From: Blastobasis lacticolella
Lineage: Eukaryota > Arthropoda > Insecta > Lepidoptera > Blastobasidae
Reading direction: 5' to 3'
Length of the DNA: 64,000 nt
NCBI GenBank assembly: GCA_905147135.1
Contig: LR990061.1
Location: 3,076,026 to 3,140,025 of the forward strand
Shown here: piece by piece, positions 11,510-22,030 of the stretch
Layout: every line of letters begins with the position of its first letter
How positions within the stretch are numbered: the stretch's first letter is position 1
The notes under the pieces: model-generated
Database searches by the model: none
Told to the model about the DNA's origin: nothing
Seen by the model: the letters and a program-made list of their open reading frames with translations, nothing else
Position numbers and translations under genes: made by a program

Positions 11510-11712
11510 AACGTGTTGCGTAAGCCTCAAGGATACGTGGGAAATAGGTGCTTGAATCTGCCGGTATCGGGAAAGAGGCCCCATGGGCGACCCAAGAAGC
11601 GATGGATTGACATCGCTGAGTCGATGCGAGAGCCAACAGCTTACGGCGAGAGGATGCCGAAGACGGACCCTGGCAGAGGCCGGGATGAGCGCTAGGACGA
11701 TGATGATAACCG
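11510..11712 (+). mobile_element. RTE-type LINE C-terminal fragment
   Basis: The frame reads GNRCLNLPVSGKRPHGRPKK, RWIDIAESM and KTDPGRGRDER, then a stop and GATGATGATG. The GRPKKRW-D motif followed by a short basic end and a (GAT)n tail is characteristic of RTE/BovB-like endonuclease-reverse transcriptases. Only the last about 60 residues remain. Confidence 0.75.
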
Positions 11713-11744
11713 ATAATTGATATAAAAAGCGGAAAATAAAAAAT

Positions 11745-11940
11745 GATATACAAAAACTAACAACCCCGACAGCTATTAAAAATTTAAAAGTAAAAAACAA
11801 GCGGAATGGTGTAAGTAAATAGGTGTATAAAGTGCAAACGTTAGTTTAAATTAAACTTGAAAGCATTTACTTACACCATTCGTTGTTACTTTTTAGTTTT
11901 TAAATAGCAGTCGGGGTTTTTAGTTTATGTACTACTTTTA
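11745..11940. repeat. Fold-back element F, most regular copy
   Basis: Two arms of about 65-70 bases: the left carries CCCCGACAGCTATTAAAAAT and GGAATGGTGTAAGTAAAT, the right carries ATTTACTTACACCATTCG and TTTAAATAGCAGTCGGGG. The loop is about 50 bases. No coding potential is seen. Confidence 0.75.
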
Positions 11941-12545
11941 TATTTGATCTAGTTTAGTATCTAGGCAAGTTTAATTTTTACAGATATATTGTCACCCCAT
12001 CGGGTTATCACCACGGATATGATTATTTTTACCTGAACCGTATTGTTACCCGACCGACCCGTGTAGTGAATAACCACGAAAGTGTTATTAGGTCTATGTT
12101 TTATAAGGTCACCTTGTCGCCCATCCGTCTGCTTTTCCTCTTAAAATTATTATCACTATGCATTCTGTTATATACTCAGTCAAACACCATAATTATTAAT
12201 ATGAGTTTATTAAGATATTTGACTTATATCGAACAAAAGGCATTAGGAGTAATGCAGAGACAGCTAGGAGGTTGCGATTCGAGAATAGTTCAAACAGCCA
12301 CGCTCCAAACAGGCTGCATTTGGATACCACACATTCGATTCATAGGTACTTTGTTTAAATATAACACGGTACGTAATACGTTTATTACATTTGACTAAAT
12401 TCAGTAGCCTAAATTCAGAAGTAAAAAGCGTGAGAGCAAATTAAAATGGATTGTATCGCTCATCGAATAAGGTCTATTTTGGTATCACTAATATTAGGTT
12501 ACGCATCGTTCCGCTTTTCAAAGGTCGTGATACAAAATTTGACCT
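11940..12545 (+). repeat. Diverged partial copy of the 6.77-7.16 kb core repeat
   Basis: Landmarks TTACCCGACCGACCCGTGTA and TTTGACTAAATTCAG are in the same order as in copy A, with about 170 bases inserted near 12,090-12,380 that A lacks. No gene. The 110-residue frame at 12,066-12,398 lies in this repeat and has no recognisable domain. Confidence 0.6.
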
Positions 12546-12829
12546 TATTTTATGACAATGCATTTCAATTTGATTTTCTCTCGAGCTTTTTGCATTTGAA
12601 TTTAGGTTGCGTATAAGCCTGACACAGTAACGGCGACTTAGCCGGCTTGCTCAGCACTACGGTACGGTGCCCCGTCACTACTACGGCCTACACCGCGAGG
12701 CTGACGTCAACCTACGACGCTACTCATTCTACGCGGGTGCTACGAACTAAGGGGACGACTTCACAAAATACATTTTAAAATTTAGCAAGTCTGAGATTTA
12801 TAACTGGTCGATGCGATATACTAGTTTAT

Positions 12830-13050
12830 GAATCAGTTTATATTACGAGTTTCACGCAAACGTGCGGGCTTCACGAGCAAGATGTGGGATGAGCTCTCTC
12901 CCGACGTCTTTCCATTGCGCTATAACAAAGGGTTCTGGGTTTTTCTGATGTATGCAAAAAGCACAATGTCAATCTATGGTTCCTTTACAAGGTCTTCCGT
13001 ACTCGGGAGAAACCGTCCCACTGAGTAGCATGGAGGAATTTCTCATAATG
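12830..13050 (+). pseudogene. Degenerate LINE C-terminal fragment
   Basis: Translation shows SRKRAGFTSKMWDELSPDVF and PLRYNKGF. This matches the conserved end of Jockey/CR1-group proteins (xLWNxLPxxVFPxxYNxxxFK). After that the frame is lost. It is a remnant with no RT core. Confidence 0.55.
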
Positions 13051-13160
13051 AAAATGAAAATGAAAAAGTATTTATTGAATTAGGATTACGTTAATTAATC
13101 TCTTTCCAAAAGTCAAAAATCTAACGGAAAACAAAGAGAAGTTAAGCGAGCTCATCCAGG
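13050..13160 (-). repeat. Retroelement 3' UTR segment
   Basis: On the minus strand, GAGCTCGCTTAACTTC, TTTTCCGTTAGATTTTTGAC and TAACGTAATCCTAATTCAAT are followed by repeated TTTTCATTTTCATT. The same sequence lies on the plus strand at 21,185-21,290, directly behind the RNase H frame there. This suggests it is the 3' UTR of that LINE family. Confidence 0.6.
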
Positions 13161-13194
13161 TAGGGGGCGACGCATGCAGACCGATCAGCGCGTA

Positions 13195-13410
13195 CGAGGG
13201 CTTACTCCGGCGAGGCACCGGGCACCGATACGCGCCACGCACATAACCGCCTAGGCGAATCATGTGCAGCGCGCGCCCGGCCCCAGCCAGCCCGCCGGCG
13301 CTCACACCCGCACGCACCAGCCGGCCTACCCGCGTCGCCCCCTGAGCTCGGAACAAATAAGTAAAAAGAATGTCGTCTGTCTGTCTGTCATAATCTCAGC
13401 AGGCAGACGG
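13195..13410 (-). repeat. GC-rich repeat block, first copy
   Basis: About 200 bases are nearly identical to 26,510-26,700. The shared minus-strand frame includes GGYVRGAYRCPV here and GGYVRGVYRCPV there, downstream of a start codon in TGTTCCGAGCTC. Two copies about 13 kb apart mark it as an interspersed element. The product, if any, is not recognised. A poly-CTGT run (TCTGTCTGTCTGTC) follows it on the plus strand. Confidence 0.55.
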
Positions 13411-13499
13411 GTTGGAGGTCCACAAAGTCACGGGCCAAAGCTACTTATGCAATTATCACATATCCTAAAACCTAGCTAAACTACAGAAAAACTTTTGAA

Positions 13500-13676
13500 G
13501 AGGACGTTATTGCCATAATCTCCACGCTTGGCAGGCGAATTGGAAATCGCAGTGTTATAACTATCACAATGGAAAACGCTGCTTCCCATTTTTCACTCTA
13601 CGGAGCCTTGTACGACACGAGTGTCGAGTGTGACAAGGGGTTGGTGCTACTCTACTCTGACGGATACCACACGGCC
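13500..13676 (-). mobile_element. Family Z element, truncated
   Basis: Starts inside the unit at ATTGCCATAATCTCCACGCT and ends at CGGATACCACACGG. The (ATG)n end is missing. Confidence 0.65.
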
Positions 13677-13689
13677 AGTTAACTAACGT

Positions 13690-14045
13690 TAACAATAGTG
13701 AATAATTCAATTTCAATTAATTTCAACAATTATTAGGTTTTTAGATTTTCGTGGTTATTCACCCGATGGGTGTGACAATATATCTATAAAAATGTACCTT
13801 GCCTACATACTAAACTAGATTAAATAAAAAAGTTATACAAAATGTAAAAACGTCGACCCCGACCTCGAAAAATCTTAAAAATTACAACATCGAATGGTGT
13901 AAGTACATGCTTTTAAGTTTGAATTAAACTAACGTATGCACTTTATGCACCTGTTAAAAGAATAAAAGTACTTCAACAAGTAAAAACCCTGACTGCTATT
14001 AAAAAACTGAAAAGTTAGAAACAAGCCGAATGGGGTAACTAAATA
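13690..14045 (-). repeat. Inverted, rearranged piece of the core repeat and fold-back F
   Basis: Landmarks from 6,575-6,910 occur here in reverse order (TTTCGTGGTTATTCACCCGA, then ACTAAACTAGATTAAATAAA, then two CTGCTATTAAAA-type arms). It is a third arrangement of this family between the two large copies. Confidence 0.5.
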
Positions 14046-14069
14046 CAGTTCTTCTGTTTCATGAATCTA

Positions 14070-14945
14070 CATGGAATAAGGTGCGATGTATGGCAGAATC
14101 TGGCTTGAACAAGGTCACATCCTGGTTAGACTAAATACATGTGCTTCGGAATAACAGCTCGCAATAGGCCCAATGATACCTTCTACATGCAAATCCATGT
14201 AATAGAAGATACTGTATACAGGCCTGTTGCCAATGTTATTATCTAACACGTGTTAACAATATTAAATATTTGGATATCATTCTAGATGACAGATTTAACT
14301 GGGGACCACAAATAACAGGAGTCACAACCAGAGCAAGAGAGCTGATCATCATCACAGCCCATGATAGTCCATTGCAGGACTCAGGGCCTCTCCTACGAAA
14401 GTGGAGATGGAAGTGGTGGAGACCGCAGTGTAACAAATAAAACTGTGTAATAAGTATAACAAGTGTAATATGTAGCCCTGCCCAAATGTAACACAGTGTT
14501 TTCCAAAAAAAATTATATCTATTTTCCCCCAATGCTATATAATAAATTAAATAAAGATATAAATGTGCTCAGTTATGGAACAAACTTCCAAAGCACGTCC
14601 AAGCGTGTCCATCGCTTCACACATTTAGAAGAAGCTTAAAAGAGCACTGTCTCTCTATGACTTTGTAATAGTATTAAATATTTATTGATGTATTATAAAA
14701 TCTATATATAATTGTATTATCTTTTGGGGGGGTATTTTGTAGTAAATAATTAGTTTTTAGTTGTCTCCCTACCTGTATAAGTATGTTCTAGCTTTGTATG
14801 CTTTGCCCTTCCCGCTATACAATTTGCTTCAAATAATTTTTGGGTTGCTGGAAGAAATCTCTCATAGAGATAAGTTTGCCATTGTACTCATTTTTGTTTG
14901 AAGTATCTAACTAAGTATGTATACAATAAAGAATATCATAATATA
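14070..14945 (+). mobile_element. CR1/Jockey-like LINE remnant interrupted by a Z fragment
   Basis: The first part encodes VNNIKYLDIILDDRFNWGP and TTRARELI, the 'thumb' segment after the reverse transcriptase core. At 14,346-14,415 a family Z fragment cuts in. The last coding part at 14,560-14,670 reads AQLWNKLPKHVQACPS, LHTFRRSLKEHC. The 3' UTR with a GTTGCTGGAAGAAATCTCT motif runs to AATAAAGA at about 14,930. The frame is broken, so it is dead. Confidence 0.7.
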
Positions 14946-15516
14946 AAACTAATCAATCACCAATTTCAAAAACTAATTAAATAACTTCAAGAATATAATA
15001 ATCTATATTCAAATTCAAGAATTTGACTATGAAGCTACTGAAAGTCTGTTTCTTAGGATAGAATATTATCATTAATAATTTTAAAACACATCTGTAGGTA
15101 TACCCACACACATAAACGCAATGTACTTCTTTTATCTTCCGTCTACCCTCGCATCTCTAGGATACCTCTATAGTATGGTTATTGTAATTATACCAATTCG
15201 ACTTTATATCTTTATTATAAGTTTACCAACTGTTGAGAACTGTATACCTAGAATAATTTCTCATCTGCATCGTTTGGGAAGAACTGAGGCCTGTAGCACA
15301 GTTTTAACTAGCACAAGCTTCAGTACCTACCTACTTGTTTAAAATGTAATCAGTTTTTATTGATTAAAGATTTATTATTAAATAGGTGATTTATTATTTA
15401 ATAGATTTATTTTTAAATGTGTAATCAGTTTTTTATTGAATAAAGATTTATTATTAAATAATATTGTATTTATCAATTATTTACAATTAGAAATAAAATT
15501 AAACACTAATACTAAA
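14946..15516. other. AT-rich spacer without recognised genes
   Basis: Two near-repeats of a TTTTTATTGA(A)TAAAGATTTATTATTA motif lie at about 15,355 and 15,430. Short frames here have no recognisable domain. Confidence 0.4.
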
Positions 15517-15890
15517 ATATTATATATTACAAAAATCATCCACACCGTTGTCCCGCGGAATGGTGCCCAGAAAGCTAGCTGCGTTGCCTCGTTGGATAGC
15601 AATACTTATCCTCTGTCCGAGGAACGCGCCAGCTCTCCTGTCACCTGTGGTGTCAATCAGCTTTTTGCTTAAAACTTTAAAAAGCTTTAAATCATCAGGG
15701 CCCCACGGTCCCAACGTCTCAACCCCAAACGGCTGAAATATGAAGTCCTGGGCTAGGCTTTCATATTTCCTACGTTTGAGGTCCTCAGCAGCACAGGCCG
15801 CAGCTCCAGCGTTGCGGGCGGTAGAGGTTACATGGGACGGCGCCAGAGTGTCCACGCAAGTAGCGTCCCACACAAGTGCCCTCCCACGTT
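15517..15890 (-). pseudogene. LINE C-terminal fragment, frame still open
   Basis: An open minus-strand frame of 117 codons contains WDATCVDTLAPSHVTSTARN, KRRKYESLAQDFIFQPFGVE, TLGPWGP and QRISIAIQRGNAASFLGTIP. The segment is a widely distributed retroelement-derived C-terminal region. The upstream catalytic domains are missing, so this is a 5'-truncated copy, but this end shows no stop or frameshift, unlike the relatives at 5.1 kb and 34.0 kb. Confidence 0.7.
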
Positions 15891-15899
15891 TAAATTAAA

Positions 15900-17700
15900 T
15901 TAAATAGGTGTACAAAGTTAGTTTAATTTAAACTTGAAATCATTTACTTACTCCATTCAATGTTGCAAGACGAGGCTTTGTATCGCTTAGCAAGCTATTT
16001 TCGACTTCGCCGTTACTATGCCAGCTTTACGTACCGTGTTATTTTTAAACGAGGTATGAAACGAATGCATTTGATAATTTTAGGATACAAAGGGTATTTA
16101 CAGACGGACGGATGACAAAATGATCGAAACCTTGAAAAAGATTTGTGCTATGGTGCAGGTAGACATTGGGAGCTGTTATAATTTGTAACGTGGTGATATT
16201 ATCGTGGTTGCCCACGATATAGTGAAGAGGTGGTATAGAGAGCCATCCATATTTATTATAACAGGAGTGTGACGTTTTGAAGCTAATGGTAGTGCTCCGG
16301 TTTTGGCAAAGAGCAAAAATATTGTCATTTCGAGACGTTTTTTATTTTACCGATTATTTGACTTTACCTTTTCAACACGTGCCACTTTCCTGCCACCTCA
16401 ATATTGTATACGTCCACAATAATATCAGAGCTTACTTTGTGATAGGGACGGCATAGTCTACAACATTTTTACCTGGGGCAATGAATACCAAAGGGTGTAA
16501 AGCTAACAGATAAGATCTGAAATTATATAAGGACAAGAAAAAGGAATAAAAAATTTCTTGTCTCCATTTCAAGTTTTTTGTTTCATATCGGGTCCATAGT
16601 TTTGTTGAAATCGGCTTCAAAAGCAAAAGATGGACGAGGTTCTCTTTTCGAGTATTTTCAAATAATTGCCACACTCTTGTAGCACAAAATATAAAACTAA
16701 CAGAAGGTCCACTCTCGTCGTCCTCGAAAATTGTTACCTTAACTTGCCGACTCACTAGGGTTGCTACTGCATTTATTCTGAATTTTGAAAAGAGTATTTA
16801 AAAGTTCGAATAGAATTTTAAAGATAGTTTACAATAACATATCCCTTGCAAAGGACCAATATCTAATCATTGTCATAATGTGATCATAATTGCTTCCCAA
16901 GCTGTTCAGATTGTGTTCAAGTGTATAAGATTTTCCATACCAGCTTCAGACATTATGCCTTTAATAGGCGTAATTATAATCTAATGTTTATTAACTTTTT
17001 TAAATTCATCGCCTCCTGTATATATCATTAGACCCTGGGAATAACCTTTCCCTGACCTGAGATTTGACCCACTTCCCCGTAATCAATTGAATTTGAAATT
17101 TTCAAACACATGTAAATTGATGAACATGCAATATTATGGTATAAGTCAGATTTGATCTGATGATGGAGAAGGAAGGTGGTCATAGATTTTTTTAATATTT
17201 GACTAAACAGGCATTTCCGACTAGAAACCATTAAGGTGGCCATTACGGTTTCTTATTCTATTAAAAACTGCCACGTGGTGCCTGAAACTGTTCAACTAGT
17301 CCTAGGGTCTCTAGCGGAAGACCTTGGTCAACCTCGCTTTACCATCGACATTAGAACTCGTAGCGGTGCTGAAGTTCAACTAGCCTCAAATTCTGAAATG
17401 GTCACCCATCAGTTCTTGGACTCTGCGTGTGTTGCTTGTATGTATTAAGTAATCTAAGTTACGTACAAGTACTTTTATTTTATCAATAATAATATCGTTT
17501 AATTAAATAATATTAAATTTAAGTCGAAACTACAATGAATTCTCGCGTTAACAATTGCGACCGAGTTCTGCTTGAAGCTGCGTGAGAATGCCTGTAAACG
17601 TAACGTCAATGTGTGCGTGACGGAAATGGCGCATTGTTTCCAGTGGACTTTCTGCTTGGGGCGGGCCGTTCTTTATTTTGTACCTGTAGATATAACAACC
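15900..17700 (-). repeat. Inverted third copy (C) of the core repeat
   Basis: Read on the minus strand, the sequence follows 7,140-8,420 of copy A: the CATTGACGTTACGTTTACAG landmark, then the CACGTGGTGCC(TG) region, then the TTTTGAAGCCGATTTCAACA region. It keeps about 70 bases near 16,490-16,560 that copy A has lost and about 95 bases near 17,310-17,400 that both A and B lack. Its divergence from A is clearly greater than that between A and B. Confidence 0.75.
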
Positions 17701-18740
17701 GGCGCACAATTTTTTCTAGAAAATAGTAATTAAAGACTATCTCCGGCGACGCAGATTTTGTGGTATTTATAATTAAAGAAGGAACAAAACAAATATAACA
17801 CAAGACTTAATTTTTAGAGATATTTGGGGATTTTTGTTTCGTATCGGGTTATTGTTTTGTTGAAATCGACTTCAAAAGAAGGACGAGGTTCTATTATCGA
17901 ATGTTTTCAAATAATTGCCACATTTCTGATGCGATGACAATCGGCGCACAATTTTTTCTAGAAAAGTGTATTATTTTCAGTAAATCAGTTTTATTGCATA
18001 ATCAAGTACATTGATGGTAGTAGTACAAGATACCCCGTAAGGGCACAGCAATATAGAGATGAGCTATATAAACATAATTTGTACTTAAGTAGGTATTTGA
18101 CATTGCACTTATTATTTAAGTATATATTATTACTACTTATTATTTAAGTATGTATTAATTATACCTAAGGCACATATTATTAAAATTATACACTTTGAGA
18201 TCTTTTTATGTACTAATTACACGTAGGTATACAAAGTACCTATATTCTAATTTTTTGTGGCGTATAAAGATACTAATATATTATACAGGTATACATGTAT
18301 ATTGGTAATAATATAATTGTTTATACATTTAGGCTCAGCATTTAGTTAGGCACGTAGGTACATATATATATTATAAAATTCTATTTTATATTAGTAAGTA
18401 CAGAAATATCACATTATTTTGTCATTTAGGTAGTCTGTTACATTGTAATAACTTTTATGAATTAATATTTGCTTTAAACTTTTTATAAATTTATAATAGT
18501 TATTCTCATTTCTTAAATGCGTCGGTGGTGGTGGAGTGACTAGTCAGACGGGAGTCCGGCAACATTAGTCTGTTTTTATCGCGTAGTGTATAGTTTATTT
18601 TCTATAATTTCCTGGTAGTTAAGGTAGTCTCCGGCGGCGCAGATTTTGTGGTATTTAGAATTAAAGAAAGAACAAAATAAAAATAACGCAAGACCGCATT
18701 TTTAGATATCTCTTGGGGACGCCTATGCAGTGGGCGTGTT
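17700..18740. repeat. AT-rich region with short internal duplications
   Basis: The phrase CGGCGCACAATTTTTTCTAG occurs at 17,700 and 17,941, and GCGCAGATTTTGTGG with its surroundings occurs at 17,750 and 18,640 (and again at 23,320). The stretch 17,820-17,930 is another fragment of the core repeat. The centre (18,000-18,500) is very AT-rich with no frame worth naming. Confidence 0.5.
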
Positions 18741-18783
18741 CCGGCCGATATGATAATGATTATAAAAAAATTAAATAACAATC

Positions 18784-18990
18784 AACTTGATGTCAATATT
18801 CTAGTTGTGCTCCCGCGTTGCGACCCGAAGTTGGCCTTGATCATGATAATCCAGGATTTGGCAGATCAGGTGGTCAGGAGTGACAACCAGGTGAGTTCAC
18901 TACGCTACGGGCCTATCTTTTGATAACAAGACAACCTGATCAGATCGAATCACGGTACACATTCATTAGCCTGAATGTGCAGGTTTCCTC
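18784..18990 (-). mobile_element. SINE family S2, fragment
   Basis: Minus-strand tail and middle of the S2 unit: GTTGTGCTCCCGCGTTG, TGATAATCCAGGATTTGGCA, then CCTGAATGTGCAGGTTTC. The tRNA-like head is missing. Confidence 0.65.
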
Positions 18991-19069
18991 ATCGTAAGAA
19001 CTTCAGTTAGTAAACAACTTACGTGTAAATAACTCGGAAAAAGTCATTAATACAAACGTGTAACTATGG

Positions 19070-19255
19070 TTATTTTTAAAGTAGGTAAGGTACTCTTATT
19101 GCCTCTACCGCTCGCTAAACTCCTTTCGTCTTGTCTAAGGTTAGCTGGAAGAGATCCCGTTGTGGGATAAGTTCGCCTTTGCTTTGGAAGTGTTTCCTTT
19201 TGAAATGTACTATGTTGTTGCAATAAAGAGTTTACATACATACATACATACGTTA
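19070..19255 (+). mobile_element. LINE 3' UTR end with AATAAA and (CATA)n
   Basis: GTTAGCTGGAAGAGATCCC, GGGATAAGTTCGCCTTTG and CAATAAAGAGTTTACATACA lead into a CATACATACATA run. The first phrase resembles the 3' UTR at 14,846 and 29,230 (all CR1/L2-like ends). No coding part remains. Confidence 0.65.
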
Positions 19256-19565
19256 TGAGGCCGACCCGCTAGACATTATGCCAGTGGCGCTCTGATTTTG
19301 TTTTAGTCCTTGTACAGTGCTCTATAAGTAAAGAATAATGAAAAGTTTTAATGAACTTAGAACACTATTTTGGGGTTGGGACCTGAGATTGCAAATATTG
19401 CACATTTTCAATCTAATTCAATTTTTCCAAAAGTTTACGATAAAAATGCTTTACAAAACTATATAACATCAGTAGGTATCTACTCCGTGACTACCCGTCA
19501 GCTGATTTTAGTCAGTAAATGCCACACCGGCTACACCGTGTTCACTTTCTTCGCTAACCCTTAAT

Positions 19566-19832
19566 TAATCATCATCATCATCACAGCCCATAACAGTCCA
19601 CTACAGGACTTTGGGCCTCTCCCGCAAAAGGGGAGGTTATTGCCATACTCTCCACGCTTGGCAGGCGGGTTGGAGATCGCAGTGTTGCAAACATAACAAT
19701 GAAAAACGCTGCTGCCCATTTTCCAGTTTATGGAGACTAGATATTTTGCCTCTAAACGTTAGTCGCCTTGTACGACACCCACGAGTGTAAGGGGTTGGTG
19801 CTATTCTACTCTACCGGTCACCACACGGCTAA
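19566..19832 (-). mobile_element. Family Z element, near full length
   Basis: Begins with ATCATCATCATCATCACAGC and ends with ACCGGTCACCACACGGC. It is one of the most complete copies. Confidence 0.75.
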
Positions 19833-20091
19833 ATTAATATTTCATGGTAAATACGTAATTACCATTCAGTTAACTTAGTCTGGACTTCTTTTGTAAGCTG
19901 TTTATTAGGGTCGTGTAGAGCCAAACAATACCCCCGTGTTATTTTTTTCGAATATACCTGGCCCATAACAGCCTGAGCCTTCTAACGACTATACACGTAT
20001 AAAATGGCTGCCCGCACTACTATCGTGCCAGTCGCAGTACGCTGCTACAACCTACCACACTAATCCGCAAAATGAATAATTTGTGTTTCAG

Positions 20092-20273
20092 ACACTTTGG
20101 AGAGGCTGTTGTCGCCGCCATGCCGCCCAGCCCGCACCATCGAGCCACGGCACAGACTACAGGAGATCCCAACTTCCCACCGAACGACCTTCGGAATATA
20201 TATTCCGAAGCTGGTCCGGTCGGAAGCTGGAAAGCTCTCGACGTCAACGCACCTGAGTTCGTGCCGCAATCAT
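20092..20273 (+). CDS. Exon-like segment with a PAM2-like motif
   Basis: A splice acceptor (TTTGTGTTTCAG) precedes this segment and a donor (GTTAGT) follows it. In the frame that joins the next segment it encodes Pro-rich residues and ends in LDVNAPEFVPQS. The LxxxAxxFVP pattern fits PAM2 motifs, which bind the MLLE domain of poly(A)-binding protein. It leaves one base of a split codon (T), and the next segment supplies GT in the right phase. It is probably part of a host gene or a captured piece of one. I do not recognise which. A family such as PAIP1 is possible but unproven. No upstream exon was found. Confidence 0.5.
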
Positions 20274-20364
20274 GTTAGTTTTTTATTATTATTTAAATGA
20301 AATTTTTAACAGTCCATTTTGTGTAGTGTTAGTAAAATTACTTATAACTCGTGTTTTGTTACAG

Positions 20365-20460
20365 GTGTGTCTACATTGGACGTGGATGCGCCCACGTTCG
20401 TGCCGCGGTGGCTGCCGGACAGCGGGCGAGGGTCGTTGGAATCGCTGAATGAAGATGCAT
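20365..20460 (+). CDS. Second exon-like segment with PAM2-like motif
   Basis: It follows a good acceptor (CGTGTTTTGTTACAG) 91 bases after the previous donor. It encodes VSTLDVDAPTFVPRWLPDSG and RGSLESLNE. A second LDVxAPxFVP in phase with the first supports real splicing ancestry. The reading frame does not stop here: it continues without a break into the retroelement RNase H at 20,613. The exact junction between host-like and LINE-like sequence cannot be fixed by eye and is put near 20,460. Confidence 0.45.
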
Positions 20461-21158
20461 GGCCTGACATTGACACTTGTCTTCTTTTTCAGGAAGCAAT
20501 ACAGAAGGAACCTATTCTAGTATCTATCAACGATGCTATTCCAATCCAAGTACCATCTCTAAAAAAATACAACATTCAACTGCAGAAGGAGCCGTCAAAG
20601 ACTCCTCCTGCAGGAGAAGTTAAGATTTTTACAGATGGATCTCGGACGCCATCAGGCAGTGGATGTGGAGTTTTCTCGAAGGATTTGGGCATAGAAATAA
20701 GCATCCCGCTTGGCGAGTACACCACGAGCTTCCAGGCTGAATGCATGGGAATTATTAAAGCCACTCACGTTATACTGGATGCCGAATCCAATTCAAAGCC
20801 AATTCGAATTTTGACAGATTGTCAAGCAGTCCTTAAGGCCCTTGACAAGCAGATAATTACCACGCGACTCATCCTCGAGTGTCACCAAAGCCTAAATGAG
20901 GTATGTAAAACCAATCCTGTAACGCTGCAGTGGATACGAGGACACAGCAGATCAAAGGGAAACAACGCAGCTGACGAGTTAGCCAAGCGAGGATCTAGTG
21001 CTAAACCTATTGGCCCGGAGCCAATTCTGCCCCTGCCCCTCTCATACGCCCGTCAACGCCTGAAAGGTAAAATCGATATAAATCATGATCTACTCCTGAC
21101 TTTACTCGACTACCATAAAAGTCAGGAAGGCTCTTCTGTCATCTTAGAGCCTATTTGA
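20460..21158 (+). CDS. Open RNase H domain of a non-LTR retrotransposon
   Basis: The frame, open from upstream of 20,365 to a TGA at 21,156, encodes a type I RNase H. The four acidic catalytic positions are all present: D in IFTDGS, E in FQAECMGI, D in ILTDCQAV and D in NNAADELA, with the GH preceding the last one. LINEs of the R1/I/Jockey range carry this domain at the C-terminus of the polymerase protein. The reverse transcriptase is absent here, and the end after GPEPILPLPL is short (about 50 residues). The preserved frame may reflect youth or use. It is fused in frame to the PAM2-like segment. Confidence 0.75.
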   Translation, partial: WPDIDTCLLFQEAIQKEPILVSINDAIPIQVPSLKKYNIQLQKEPSKTPPAGEVKIFTDGSRTPSGSGCGVFSKDLGIEISIPLGEYTTSFQAECMGIIKATHVILDAESNSKPIRILTDCQAVLKALDKQIITTRLILECHQSLNEVCKTNPVTLQWIRGHSRSKGNNAADELAKRGSSAKPIGPEPILPLPLSYARQRLKGKIDINHDLLLTLLDYHKSQEGSSVILEPI

Positions 21159-21164
21159 TTGTGT

Positions 21165-21300
21165 TTTATCATGGATTTTTTATTAGCTCGCTTAACTTAC
21201 CCTTTGTTTTCCGTTAGATTTTTGACTTCTGAAAATAGATTAATTAACGTAATCCTAATTCAATTAATATTTTTTTCATTTTCATTATCGTTAGTTATTA
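21165..21300 (+). repeat. 3' UTR of the RNase H-bearing LINE
   Basis: AGCTCGCTTAACTTACCC, TTTTCCGTTAGATTTTTGAC and TAACGTAATCCTAATTCAAT are shared with the minus strand of 13,050-13,160, with the same TTTTCATTTTCATT end. Confidence 0.6.
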
Positions 21301-21709
21301 TTTCTTGTTTTTGTAAGTCAGCAGTGTCATTTCCCGGCAGCCGCGGTGTTCTTTATCGATTGCAGTGTAAGAGGATCGCTTTTACATACCTCATTTAAAA
21401 CTCTGGTGAACGACTCATTTGATTTTTTTTTATGTTACACAGCATACACTCAGGCTCGAATACCGTGTTATACTTAGGAATGTGGAGTGCTTATGAATGT
21501 TTAGGTCCTCCGAGAACACTCCACAACCTCTGCCTGAGTCTTAGATTCTTAGCTTATGTATTCAGTAGTTTTCAGTAGTTTGTTGTCTCCTGTATTGCTT
21601 CTGAACAGGCTCTCCGCTTTCCGCTTTATTTTTATTTTATGTGCTTTTTTTGCCATGCATTTTTATTTTGCTTTCTTGGCTTAATGTGCTATTGATTTGT
21701 TTTTTTTTT

Positions 21710-22030
21710 TCCTTTCATGCGTGTCAACAAGCTCATCACCATGGATGCCGAAGACAGAGCGCAATGGGCCAGGAAGAGTAGGAAGGCGGACCCCGGGCCC
21801 TCACGTACCGCGCGGGAGCGCAACCGAGACATAACGCCGAGATGATGATGATGATAAGTAGGATTTTTTCTTTCTTCTATTGTGTGTGTAATATTTCCAT
21901 TTATGGCTTTTTATATTTTCACGTGCTTTTTTCCCCGCTTTTGTTATGTTATGTATGTATGTATTTTTGTATTTTCTGTCTATTTAATGTTGTGGTATGT
22001 ATTATCTATTATTTTGTTTACAGATTTCAA
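21710..22030 (+). mobile_element. RTE-type LINE tail inside a longer repeat
   Basis: AEDRAQWARKSRKADPGPSR and RNRDITPR are encoded before a GATGATGATGATGAT run. Sequence on both sides aligns with 9,330-9,760, so the two loci are copies of a longer element that includes the tail. Confidence 0.65.

Noticed and set aside
12066..12398. 110-codon frame as a gene
   Set aside because: It starts within a repeat shared with copies A and B, has no domain, and is absent from those copies.
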